Origin: JBAMOY01 sp037071015
Lineage (GTDB): Bacteria; Bacillota_I; Bacilli_A; RF39; UBA660
Assembly (NCBI GenBank): GCA_037071015.1
Contig: JBAMOY010000001.1
Location: 682,001-746,000 of the forward strand
Direction of reading: 5' to 3'
DNA length: 64,000 nt
The notes below the pieces were generated by a model, which saw nothing but the letters and a program-made list of their open reading frames with translations, did no database searches and was not told the DNA's origin. Both the position numbers and the translations under genes were made by a program. Of the stretch, positions 18,591 to 26,952 are shown piece after piece (position 1 is the first letter of the stretch; every line of letters starts with the position of its first letter).

Positions 18591-19388
18591 TACTTTAACT
18601 TTCTGTTTAGAAGTTTCTTGATAATTACCATTCCTATCATATGTATATATAATTTCATTACCAGAAGAATCTACCTTAGTAATCGTATTACAAGCCAAAA
18701 TAACTATATCGCTCGAAACATCTATACCATATGGTTCATTATCACCCTTTTGAATTAATAATCCATAAGATGATGATATCTTATTAGCATATACACCAGC
18801 ATTTAAATAATCAGATTCAGTAAATCTCTTTTCGGAAACTGAACCAGACATATATCCATTAAACCCATGAACACTTCCAGAAATAAACGTTTCATTTTGA
18901 CCTTCTATTTCATTAACTGAAATTAAACACGTTGTATCGGAGATAGGAAAACCGTACATTAAACTATTATGAATTCGGTCATCCATAGAATCCTGCGTTA
19001 TTCCATTCATTGTTTCTCTTGTAGCAACAATAGTTGTATCTGTATGAACATTATCTATATACACATTTACGCCTTCAGGCAATCCCTTTGTATAAACTTT
19101 AGTTGTTATTTTTTTATTATCTGTTATTCGCCATTTTTGACTAGCATTATCATCTAAAGAATATTCTACAATTAATTTAAAGCTCTCTCCTGGAACATCT
19201 ATTTCTTGAGGCACAATCTCAATGTTTTCTCCGTTACTATCAATAACATCATACATAGCCATTGCATCATCAGTAACAACATTCTCTACACATCCCGAAA
19301 AGCCTGTTACAAAGACCATACAACAACCTACACAAGCTAAAGATTTTAGTAATTTACTATTTACTTTTAAATTTTTTATTTTTTTCAT
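18585..19388 (-). CDS. Uncharacterised lipoprotein
   Basis: A 267-aa predicted lipoprotein. Basic N-terminus (MKKIKNLKVNSK), hydrophobic stretch and lipobox FSGC around residue 32, then an extracellular domain with no recognised family, rich in beta-type Asp/Ser/Thr sequence. The start is ATG 19388, with GGGAG eight bases upstream. Monocistronic, with its own terminator. Confidence 0.8.
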   Translation of the reverse strand: MKKIKNLKVNSKLLKSLACVGCCMVFVTGFSGCVENVVTDDAMAMYDVIDSNGENIEIVPQEIDVPGESFKLIVEYSLDDNASQKWRITDNKKITTKVYTKGLPEGVNVYIDNVHTDTTIVATRETMNGITQDSMDDRIHNSLMYGFPISDTTCLISVNEIEGQNETFISGSVHGFNGYMSGSVSEKRFTESDYLNAGVYANKISSSYGLLIQKGDNEPYGIDVSSDIVILACNTITKVDSSGNEIIYTYDRNGNYQETSKQKVKVK

Positions 19389-19464
19389 AACCAAAACTCC
19401 CTTTAAAAACGTTTATATTATAATACATCTAAAGAAAAAAAGCAACAATTTATTATTGGTACTT

Positions 19465-20508
19465 TTATAAGTACCATAACTTCTTGTTATGCTTTCTCAC
19501 TTCTTTAATTATACCACCACCAAGACACTCTTCATCATTATAAAAAACACAAGCTTGACCAGGTGTAACAGATTTAATTCCCTGGGGATATTTAACCAAT
19601 ATTTCATTTTCAGATAACCATTCTAAGTCGACTTCACTATCTTTTTGTCGATAACGGAATTTAGCCGTACAACGATCAAATTTTTTATCACTTAACCAAT
19701 TTACATTATCGACAACACAAGCATCACTAATTAAATAATCATTATTGTCTCCTAAACAAACATAAAGAATATTTTTATCAACATTTTTACCAACTACAAA
19801 CATTCTTTCAGCTGTTCCCCCAATATTAAGACCTTTTCTTTGTCCAATAGTATAACAGTTTAAACCATTATGAGTACCTATAGTCTCATTTGTCAAAATG
19901 TCAATAATCGGTCCACACTTATTATTTATTTTATTATTCATATACTCCTTAAACTTACTAGTAATAAAACATACATCCGTTGAATCTTTTTTATTTGCAT
20001 TAATTAATTGATATTCAGAGGCAATTTCTCGTACTTTACTTTTTTCTATACTATCTAATGGGAATAATACTTTACTCAATTGTTCTTTGGTAATTTCACA
20101 CAAAAAATATGTCTGATCTTTATTTAAATCTGAACTTTTATACAATTTGTTATCAATTACTTTTGCATAGTGACCAGTAGCCATATAATCACAATTTAAA
20201 TCACACATAGCCTTGTATAAAAAATTAAACTTGACATAACGATTACATAGTACACATGGATTAGGGGTTATACCATTATTATAATCACTTATAAACTTAT
20301 TAATAATAGTCTTTTCAAACTCTTCTCTATAATCAATAATATGGTGTTCAATTCCCAATTTTTTACAAACTTTAATAGCGTCAGTAGTATCAAATTCTTC
20401 AGTAAAAATAAAAGTTACTCCTATAACATCATATCCTTGTTGTTGTAACAAAATAGCAGTCACACTACTATCAACCCCACCACTCATTCCTACTACTACT
20501 TTTTTCAT
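19465..20508 (-). CDS. mnmA: MnmA, tRNA-specific 2-thiouridylase
   Basis: Thiolates U34 of tRNA-Lys, Glu and Gln using ATP and a persulfide. PP-loop motif GMSGGVDSSVTA at the N-terminus; the catalytic cysteines are in NPCVLCNRYVKF and STDVCFI. Normal length (347 aa). It needs a cysteine desulfurase; the only one in view is sufS. AGGTGAA ahead of ATG 20508. Confidence 0.97.
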   Translation of the reverse strand: MKKVVVGMSGGVDSSVTAILLQQQGYDVIGVTFIFTEEFDTTDAIKVCKKLGIEHHIIDYREEFEKTIINKFISDYNNGITPNPCVLCNRYVKFNFLYKAMCDLNCDYMATGHYAKVIDNKLYKSSDLNKDQTYFLCEITKEQLSKVLFPLDSIEKSKVREIASEYQLINANKKDSTDVCFITSKFKEYMNNKINNKCGPIIDILTNETIGTHNGLNCYTIGQRKGLNIGGTAERMFVVGKNVDKNILYVCLGDNNDYLISDACVVDNVNWLSDKKFDRCTAKFRYRQKDSEVDLEWLSENEILVKYPQGIKSVTPGQACVFYNDEECLGGGIIKEVRKHNKKLWYL

Positions 20509-20588
20509 AATTCACCTACTAGCTCTTCAATAATCTAAATTACATTATAAACATCTAAGTAAGCGATGTCAAATAAATGATTTAATAT

Positions 20589-21851
20589 TTAATATTTAAT
20601 ATCACGAACCAAACCAAATTCGTAACCTAATTTTTTCATATTTTTGATAAATGTGTCCAATGCTTCATAGTTACCTTTATTTTTTGGGTGCAACAAATAT
20701 ATTGCTCCATTATGATAACGAGCCATTAAACGATTTAAAGTTTCCTCTTTACTAACATCACCGGCAAAATCATAATGGTCGGCACTCCAAAAAAATGTTT
20801 TATATCCCATATCTTTAATTATTGATAAAGAACGATAACTATATTCCCCTTTAGGTTCACGATAAACCTTATCCATCTTCTGTCCTGTTATCTTATAATA
20901 ACTATTTTCAATAGTTCTCACTTCATTAACAAACTGATTAAAGTTATTACTATTAGCCAAACTTGGCATACTCTTGTGATTAGCAGTATGATTTCCGATG
21001 CTATGACCATATTTAACCATATCTTTAATTAAACTAGAATTAGATACAATAAAGTGATTACATAAAAAGAAAGTAGCTTTAACATCATTAGCATTTAAAA
21101 CATCCACTATTTCTTTTAAATAAGTTTCATTACTACCTTCATCAAAGGTTAAATATATTACTTTTTTATCTTCTCCTATATAATAAGCATTATATTTTTT
21201 CAAAACATCAATCGTATTACCACTACCATCTAAAGGTCGTTTATTATTTTTCTTATTTCCACTCCACCAAGTTCTAATCGTATTATCAATATTATCATAG
21301 CCTTTTTCATAACTTATTTCTTTAGCTACAACATTAACTATTCGTTCGCATTTAACTTTATTGTGTGAAGAATCTTCTCCACTATATATGACTTTATATG
21401 TTCCCTCCTTATTAATATCAATTGTATTATCAACTTTAACCTTAATACTTATATCGCCATCAACATTATCAATCATTTTATAACCAGGATCCACATATTT
21501 ACTACCAATCACAACATCTATTTCTGTAGCCCCCGTTAAAGTAATAACTGGTGGCAGCTTATCAATTACCTTCACAATACGTTTTTTATTTCGAATTATA
21601 CCAAGTTTATTCTTTACCTTATAAATTACAGATTGTGTTCCAAGAACTTTCGTATCAACCTTACCTTCTATAGCCACATTTAATTCTTCTCCTAAAAAAC
21701 TTGCATTAGCACCTAATTCTTCATAATTATCACCATAATTTAATTCTAATTCTCTCTTACCATTCAAATCAATTCTTATCAAAAGATATGGGGAAAAACC
21801 TATAGCCATGACAATTAAAATTAAACATCCAATCAATATCTTTTTTTTCAT
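20589..21851 (-). CDS. PdaA-like polysaccharide deacetylase with Ig-like stalk
   Basis: A 420-aa membrane-anchored enzyme: one N-terminal TM helix, two Ig-like/DUF5011-type domains (about 28-172; GKRELELNYGDNYEELG and LPPVITLTG repeats), then a NodB-fold CE4 deacetylase. CE4 motifs: TFDEGS (Glu where most have Asp), GNHTANH metal ligands, YREPKGEYS, FFWSADHYDFAGD, LLHP. The last two resemble Bacillus PdaA, which makes muramic delta-lactam in spore cortex. It probably acts on peptidoglycan outside the cell; a spore role is inference. Confidence 0.85.
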   Translation of the reverse strand: MKKKILIGCLILIVMAIGFSPYLLIRIDLNGKRELELNYGDNYEELGANASFLGEELNVAIEGKVDTKVLGTQSVIYKVKNKLGIIRNKKRIVKVIDKLPPVITLTGATEIDVVIGSKYVDPGYKMIDNVDGDISIKVKVDNTIDINKEGTYKVIYSGEDSSHNKVKCERIVNVVAKEISYEKGYDNIDNTIRTWWSGNKKNNKRPLDGSGNTIDVLKKYNAYYIGEDKKVIYLTFDEGSNETYLKEIVDVLNANDVKATFFLCNHFIVSNSSLIKDMVKYGHSIGNHTANHKSMPSLANSNNFNQFVNEVRTIENSYYKITGQKMDKVYREPKGEYSYRSLSIIKDMGYKTFFWSADHYDFAGDVSKEETLNRLMARYHNGAIYLLHPKNKGNYEALDTFIKNMKKLGYEFGLVRDIKY

Positions 21852-21883
21852 AAATCACCTTCATATAAATATATGACAATCTA

Positions 21884-21913
21884 TAAAAAAAACATTACTA
21901 TAATTAGTAATGT
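21884..21913 (-). terminator. Intrinsic terminator of the protease gene
   Basis: ACATTACTA / TAGTAATGT hairpin followed by eight T on the minus strand; ends at the stop codon of the 21913-22614 gene. Confidence 0.85.
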
Positions 21914-22614
21914 TAATTATCATTATCACGAAACATAATAATTAAACGTAACAAGTTCAACACCGAATTGATAAAACTTGCCACATAGGTTAAAGCAGCT
22001 GAAGCTAGCATATCCTTAACATCAGTCTTTTCCTTGTTATCAACTAAATTTAATTTTTTTAATTGCTCCAAAGCTCGTTTAGAAGCGTTAAACTCAACTG
22101 GTAGCGTTATCAACTGAAATAATAACGTTGCTAGAATCATGACAATACCAACTTTTAGATATCCAGTTATCCCAGCTAATAAAGAAACAATCGAAACAAA
22201 ATAACCAATATAAGTTATAAAATTTACAATCGGTACCATCAAACTTCTAATACGCATAGGTTTATAGTTATCTTTATCCTGAAGAGCATGACCACATTCA
22301 TGAGCGGCAACTGCCATAGCCGCAATAGTTTCACCATGAAAAATATCATGTGATAATCTAACAACTTTTTGACTAGGATCATAATGATCACTTAATTCAC
22401 CTTTGACTTCAACTACATAAATGTTTTCTAGATTATTAGCATCTAAAATTTTTCTAGCCACTTCAACACCACTAATATGTAATTGATTCGTTTTTTTGCG
22501 ATAACGACGATATGCATTATTGATTCTGCCCTGTGCCCAAAGAACAACAATAAAACCAACAATAAATAATCCCCATGTTAAAAATGACTCGTATTGTAAT
22601 GTTATATAATTCAT
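21913..22614 (-). CDS. YugP-type membrane zinc metallopeptidase
   Basis: A 233-aa membrane protease with an N-terminal TM helix (TWGLFIVGFIVVLWAQG), zinc motif VAAHECGHALQ (HExxH), and two to three further hydrophobic segments (about 120-185). This is the arrangement of the Bacillus YugP/DUF-type neutral zinc peptidases. GGAGGTAG upstream of ATG 22614; 11 bases downstream of cysS, so probably co-transcribed with it. Confidence 0.88.
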   Translation of the reverse strand: MNYITLQYESFLTWGLFIVGFIVVLWAQGRINNAYRRYRKKTNQLHISGVEVARKILDANNLENIYVVEVKGELSDHYDPSQKVVRLSHDIFHGETIAAMAVAAHECGHALQDKDNYKPMRIRSLMVPIVNFITYIGYFVSIVSLLAGITGYLKVGIVMILATLLFQLITLPVEFNASKRALEQLKKLNLVDNKEKTDVKDMLASAALTYVASFINSVLNLLRLIIMFRDNDN

Positions 22615-22625
22615 TCACTACCTCC

Positions 22626-24020
22626 TTATTTAAGAACTTCGAAAATAGTACCTTCTCTAGTATCTTTGATAATAATACCTTTATCTTTCAAATTATCACG
22701 AATTTGATCAGCCAAAGCATAATCTTTATTAGCCTTAGCTATATCTCTTTTTTTAATCTCCGTTTCAATAAATAATTTCAATTCTTCGGAAATATCTGTA
22801 TCAGTAATCAAGTTAAGGCCCAAAACCATATCAAATTTATCAATTAAATATAATTTACTAGCATCATTAATATCTTTATCTTTAAGTATCTCATATAAAA
22901 CAGTAAGTGCCATTGAAGTGTTTAAATCATCAGCTAAGGCCATTTTAAATTTATGGTCATATTCATTAACCTTGTCCTGATTGATTTCGCCAGCACATTT
23001 CAAATTTTTAACTTTATTAATTAATTTATCATAAGCAATTTTAGTATTATCTAACGCTTCATAAGAAAATACTAATTGTTTACGATAATGAGATTGTAAA
23101 CAGAATAATCTATAAACTAATGGATTATAGCCTTTACTCTCTAATAGGGTCAAAGTTAAAAACTCACCACTGGATTTACTCATTTTACCATTGTTATCAT
23201 TCAAATGTTCAATATGAAACCAATATTTACACCATGGATGTCCTAGGTATCCCTCCGACTGAGCTATTTCATTAGTATGGTGAGGAAAAATATTATCTAC
23301 TCCTCCACAGTGAATATCTAAAAATTCACCTAAATACTTCATAGAAATTCCAGAACACTCAATATGCCATCCGGGATAACCAGTACCCCATGGACTATCC
23401 CATTTTAATTCCTGACTATCAAATTTTGATTTAGTAAACCATAATACAAAATCCGCTTGATTTCTTTTGCCAATATCTTCTTCAACACCAGCTCGAACCC
23501 CAACCACCATTTCGTCTTCCTTATGGTTGGTTAATTTATAATAATCATCTAATTTAGACACATCAAAATAAACATTTCCATTAGAGATATAAGCTAACTC
23601 CTTATCTAATAACGTTGATATAATTTTAATATATTCATCAATTAACGTAGTTGCTGGTACAACTATTTCAGGTTTTTTAATATTTAATTTATTACAATCC
23701 TCAAAAAAGGCATCAGTGTACATTTGGGCTATTTCTAAAACCGATTTATGCTCTCTTTTCGCCCCTTTTAACATCTTATCTTCACCAGTATCAGAATCAC
23801 TACTAAGGTGTCCAACATCTGTAATATTCATTGCTCTAGTTACATTATAACCTAAATAGTTTAATGATTTTTCTAAAATATCTTCCATAATATAGGAACG
23901 TAGATTACCAATATGAGCAAAATGGTATACTGTTGGTCCACAAGTATACATTTTAACATTCTTACCATTATAAGGAATAAAATCTTCTATTTGTCTACTC
24001 AAAGTATTATATAATTTCAT
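22626..24020 (-). CDS. cysS: Cysteinyl-tRNA synthetase
   Basis: Class I aaRS of 464 aa. HIGH motif YHFAHIGNLRS, zinc ligands C28, HIECSGI and the HHTNEIAQSE region, and KMSKS motif GKMSKSSGEFL. Normal length. AGGTGAT ahead of ATG 24020. No T-box leader is evident in the 200 bases upstream, which hold instead two tRNA genes and their terminator. Confidence 0.98.
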   Translation of the reverse strand: MKLYNTLSRQIEDFIPYNGKNVKMYTCGPTVYHFAHIGNLRSYIMEDILEKSLNYLGYNVTRAMNITDVGHLSSDSDTGEDKMLKGAKREHKSVLEIAQMYTDAFFEDCNKLNIKKPEIVVPATTLIDEYIKIISTLLDKELAYISNGNVYFDVSKLDDYYKLTNHKEDEMVVGVRAGVEEDIGKRNQADFVLWFTKSKFDSQELKWDSPWGTGYPGWHIECSGISMKYLGEFLDIHCGGVDNIFPHHTNEIAQSEGYLGHPWCKYWFHIEHLNDNNGKMSKSSGEFLTLTLLESKGYNPLVYRLFCLQSHYRKQLVFSYEALDNTKIAYDKLINKVKNLKCAGEINQDKVNEYDHKFKMALADDLNTSMALTVLYEILKDKDINDASKLYLIDKFDMVLGLNLITDTDISEELKLFIETEIKKRDIAKANKDYALADQIRDNLKDKGIIIKDTREGTIFEVLK

Positions 24021-24190
24021 AACATCACCTAACTCTTGTTATTATATCATATTTAAAAACTAAAATATAGGTGTCATGAAAATTTATATCGTATCAATGC
24101 TAATAAATCAAAAATATATTATTTATTTTTTAAATCGTATATAACTATTTCAACCGGATCATCATAATAGGTCGTAAATAGAGTGCAACT

Positions 24191-24215
24191 AAAAAACAGG
24201 ATCTTATCCTGTTTT
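24191..24215 (-). terminator. Terminator of the tRNA operon
   Basis: AAAACAGGAT / ATCCTGTTTT ten-pair hairpin with TT tail, ten bases after the tRNA-Leu gene. Confidence 0.85.
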
Positions 24216-24224
24216 ATTAACATT

Positions 24225-24309
24225 TGGTGCGAGTGAAGGGACTTGAACCCCCATGCCGTAAGGCGCTAGATCCTAAGTCTAGTGCGTCTGCCAATTTCGC
24301 CACACTCGC
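24225..24309 (-). tRNA. tRNA-Leu (anticodon UAG)
   Basis: 85 nt including encoded CCA. Acceptor GCGAGTG / CACTCGC; anticodon loop CTTAGGA gives UAG; a long variable arm (GCGCCTTACGGC) is typical of Leu; T-loop GTTCAAGTC. Second gene of a two-tRNA transcript. Confidence 0.97.
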
Positions 24310-24314
24310 TTAAA

Positions 24315-24391
24315 TGGTGGACCTTGTAGGACTCGAACCTACGACCGCCCGGTTATGAGCCGGATGCTCTAACCAACTGAGCTAAAGGTCC
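24315..24391 (-). tRNA. tRNA with CAU anticodon (Ile2 likely, or elongator Met)
   Basis: 77 nt with encoded CCA. Acceptor GGACCTT / AAGGTCC, D-arm AGCTCAGTTGGTTAGAGC, anticodon loop CTCATAA, T-arm GTTCGAGTC. C4-G69 and C5-G68 pairs are the features TilS uses to recognise tRNA-Ile2, which supports the Ile(k2C) assignment over Met. First gene of the tRNA pair. Confidence 0.9.
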
Positions 24392-24409
24392 ATTCATTAA
24401 TACTTTAAT

Positions 24410-24438
24410 ATAATATCATATTAATAAATTTTATGCAA
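24410..24438 (-). promoter_or_regulatory. Sigma-A promoter of the tRNA pair
   Basis: TTGCAT (24438-24433), 17 bases, TATTAT (24415-24410), 19 bases ahead of the first tRNA. Confidence 0.75.
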
Positions 24439-24500
24439 TAATTTTAAATAAATTTATTTTTAATTTATGTTTTAATGATATGAACTTTATGCGATTATTG

Positions 24501-24525
24501 AAAAAGTAACTAAATAGTTACTTTT
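24501..24525 (-). terminator. Intrinsic terminator of the 24518-24937 gene
   Basis: AAAAGTAACT / AGTTACTTTT hairpin overlapping the stop codon. Confidence 0.75.
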
Positions 24526-24937
24526 GAATCATGTTAAGTAAATTAATTTTAAATATATCTTTATCGGAATGTTCCTTAGAAACCATAACCCCTTTATAAG
24601 TAACCAACTCTGATTGGTGCCCTTCAGTCAAAATATCCTCTGGTGATATCGTATCTAACATTACAATACTATCTTGTTGATAAACAATATAATGTAATTT
24701 TATATCGCCATGCACCTTAGAAAACATTATATCAGTAGGTAATTTTAATTCATAAGTAGCAGTATTTTTAATCTTATTAGTACCAACTAATTCTCCTATA
24801 AAATTACCTTCCTTTAAAGTCGGATAGTACTCAAAATAAAGCTTTTTATAAGCTAACATATTATACTTTTTAAGTGAACGTTCTAATTTTTTAAATTCAT
24901 TTTCATTAACATAATCGAATGAATATGTATCTTTCAT
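24518..24937 (-). CDS. Uncharacterised 139-aa protein
   Basis: Soluble and mixed alpha/beta, with no membrane segment or known motif. AAAGGAGGG precedes ATG 24937 (MKDTYSFDYVNENEF). The beta-rich C-terminal half (LHYIVYQQDSIVMLDTI) could be a small binding domain. Own terminator; no informative neighbours. Confidence 0.7.
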   Translation of the reverse strand: MKDTYSFDYVNENEFKKLERSLKKYNMLAYKKLYFEYYPTLKEGNFIGELVGTNKIKNTATYELKLPTDIMFSKVHGDIKLHYIVYQQDSIVMLDTISPEDILTEGHQSELVTYKGVMVSKEHSDKDIFKINLLNMIQK

Positions 24938-25045
24938 TACTACTACCCTCCTTTACTATTACTAATAAAATAATAACATACTACTACTTTAATTGTCAAA
25001 TAAAAAGCACATTGAAAACAAGTTATATACACACAATATAACAAT

Positions 25046-25080
25046 TAAAAACCTTAATTCAATTTATCTTGAATTAAGGC
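25046..25080 (-). terminator. Strong intrinsic terminator
   Basis: CCTTAATTCAA / TTGAATTAAGG eleven-pair hairpin and T run after the 613-aa gene. Confidence 0.9.
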
Positions 25081-25096
25081 TTTAAATATTAAACTT

Positions 25097-26938
25097 TTAT
25101 TTTACTTTTCCAACTTTGACAACATTACCATTATCATCAAAAGTATAACCATCTTTTAAAGTACCATCTGGATTCCATCCTTCAGCCAAATCGTAAGTTA
25201 CTTCTGGCTCAAATGGGTTAAAATCAGGTGTACCATTATTGACAGCATTGTTAATTTCATCTTTCATTTTTTCTAGTTCATCTATTTGTGATTGTGTACT
25301 TGATGAATTAGTTTTACTTGTAACACTACCATTACTATCTTTTTCAATTACTGTCTCTGTTTCTTCGACTACAACTGGATCAATTGGTGTAAATTCTTCA
25401 CTAATAACAGGATCTTTTAATAAATCATTTGCAGCATCTTCCATATCCTTAATCTCATCTTCAGTCATAGTAGGAGCCCCATCAACTGGTGGATTAACTT
25501 TATTACCATCGCTGTCAACTACATTACCATTACTATCTTGATGATATCCATTTTCATAATCAATCGTAGCATCTTGTTCTGCCTTTTCTTGATCTGCTTT
25601 TTCAATAGCATCCTTTTCAGATTCCGAAATACTACCTTGAACAATATACTGATTACCATTCGAGTCTGTTTTTAAAGTACCACCATTATTAAGGCGATCG
25701 TTTAAACTTTGACTAGCTTGGGCATTTTCTTTATCTATATTATCCAAACGTGGTTTATTAACATTTTCAGGAGTAACTAATGATACACGATTTTTAACAA
25801 CATAGTCATTAATTTGATTATATTTATTTTGCGCTAAATCTTTCATATTATCTTTAGCGGCCACTAAAGCTTCCCAAGCAATTATTTGTTGATCAGTATA
25901 TACATGTAAATAGCTACGTACTTCTGTCATATAAGTAGTATATGCGGTATAACTAATATCATTGACATTACCACCACCACACTTGGCAAAAATAGCATCA
26001 AATGCAGCTTGATCCATTCCAGTTATTTTTACACCGGCATTTTGTCCATAAGCATTAATTGCACTATATTGACCAGCAACAATAATCCTAGTTCCGCGAA
26101 GAACTTTACTATTCTCTTTATATATATCTTCAACTAACTTATTAGCTTTAGAAAAGTCGCCTTTTTTATCAATACCAACTCTTAAAGCTGCTTCAAAATC
26201 AGATAAAGTCTTACTATCGTTAGTATTAGCAATTAACTTACTAGTTGGGGCAATATACCCGTATTTAATAAATGCATCGTTAATTTTTGCTAAAGATGAT
26301 TGATAATCATTAGTCATTAACTCAGAAGCGACTTCGGATACAAGACGTCCTGCGTAATCAGGATTATTAGCAATTAAATCCTCAGCTAAATCAATATAAT
26401 GATTTACTACAACTTGCTCTAAAGTCATATTGTCGCCAACATCAATAGCCGTCTCAATATTACTTGCATACATTAACATCAATGCTTCATCCGTATTTAA
26501 ATCAATACCATTATTCAAGCATTCATTAATAAAATTAGATAGTTGATTTTTAACAGCATCTAAACTATTAAGTTCAACATTCTCATTTTCGTTGGTTTTT
26601 TTATTGCAAGCTGACAAGCCAGCAGCAAGTGCTCCAGCACCTGCTAAAGTAGCAGCTCCAATGGCAAGACCTTTTTTCAATTTACTTTTTTTACTACGTT
26701 TAGCTTCCTGATCGACATCAACAATATTCAACTTACTATCTAATATACGTTTGTATTGATCTAAAGTATTGTTAAATTTATCTGCACTATCTTTATCAAT
26801 TAAACCAGCTTTGATATTAAAATCTAGTGATTTTTTAATATCTTCATATCTCTGTGCCAATTCTTCAGGTGATTGACTCCCTTTTTTGGAATCTATTATC
26901 AACTCATTAATCTTTTTTATAAAATAATTATTCGTCAT
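25097..26938 (-). CDS. Large uncharacterised protein with internal lipobox-like segment
   Basis: 613 aa, starting at ATG 26938 with AAAGGTGAT upstream. Residues 1-89 are hydrophilic and helical, ending in a basic stretch (RSKKSKLKKG). A single hydrophobic segment (90-110) ends in LSAC (C111). A large Asn/Asp-rich helical region follows, then a tail of Asp-Ser-Asn-Gly repeats (DSNGNVVDSDGNKVNP) and an acidic/Thr-Ser low-complexity section. It probably sits in the membrane with the C-terminal 500 residues outside. No family recognised. Lies 14 bases after the TSP-like membrane protein gene: probably one operon. Confidence 0.75.
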   Translation of the reverse strand: MTNNYFIKKINELIIDSKKGSQSPEELAQRYEDIKKSLDFNIKAGLIDKDSADKFNNTLDQYKRILDSKLNIVDVDQEAKRSKKSKLKKGLAIGAATLAGAGALAAGLSACNKKTNENENVELNSLDAVKNQLSNFINECLNNGIDLNTDEALMLMYASNIETAIDVGDNMTLEQVVVNHYIDLAEDLIANNPDYAGRLVSEVASELMTNDYQSSLAKINDAFIKYGYIAPTSKLIANTNDSKTLSDFEAALRVGIDKKGDFSKANKLVEDIYKENSKVLRGTRIIVAGQYSAINAYGQNAGVKITGMDQAAFDAIFAKCGGGNVNDISYTAYTTYMTEVRSYLHVYTDQQIIAWEALVAAKDNMKDLAQNKYNQINDYVVKNRVSLVTPENVNKPRLDNIDKENAQASQSLNDRLNNGGTLKTDSNGNQYIVQGSISESEKDAIEKADQEKAEQDATIDYENGYHQDSNGNVVDSDGNKVNPPVDGAPTMTEDEIKDMEDAANDLLKDPVISEEFTPIDPVVVEETETVIEKDSNGSVTSKTNSSSTQSQIDELEKMKDEINNAVNNGTPDFNPFEPEVTYDLAEGWNPDGTLKDGYTFDDNGNVVKVGKVK

Positions 26939-26952
26939 TGTTAATCACCTTT

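Noticed and set aside
19458..19475. Hairpin GGTACTT / AAGTACC at the end of mnmA as terminator
   Set aside because: No T run follows on the minus strand.
24021..24190. Riboswitch or T-box near cysS and the tRNAs
   Set aside because: The segment lies between cysS and the tRNA terminator; no specifier loop, T-box sequence or conserved aptamer core is visible.
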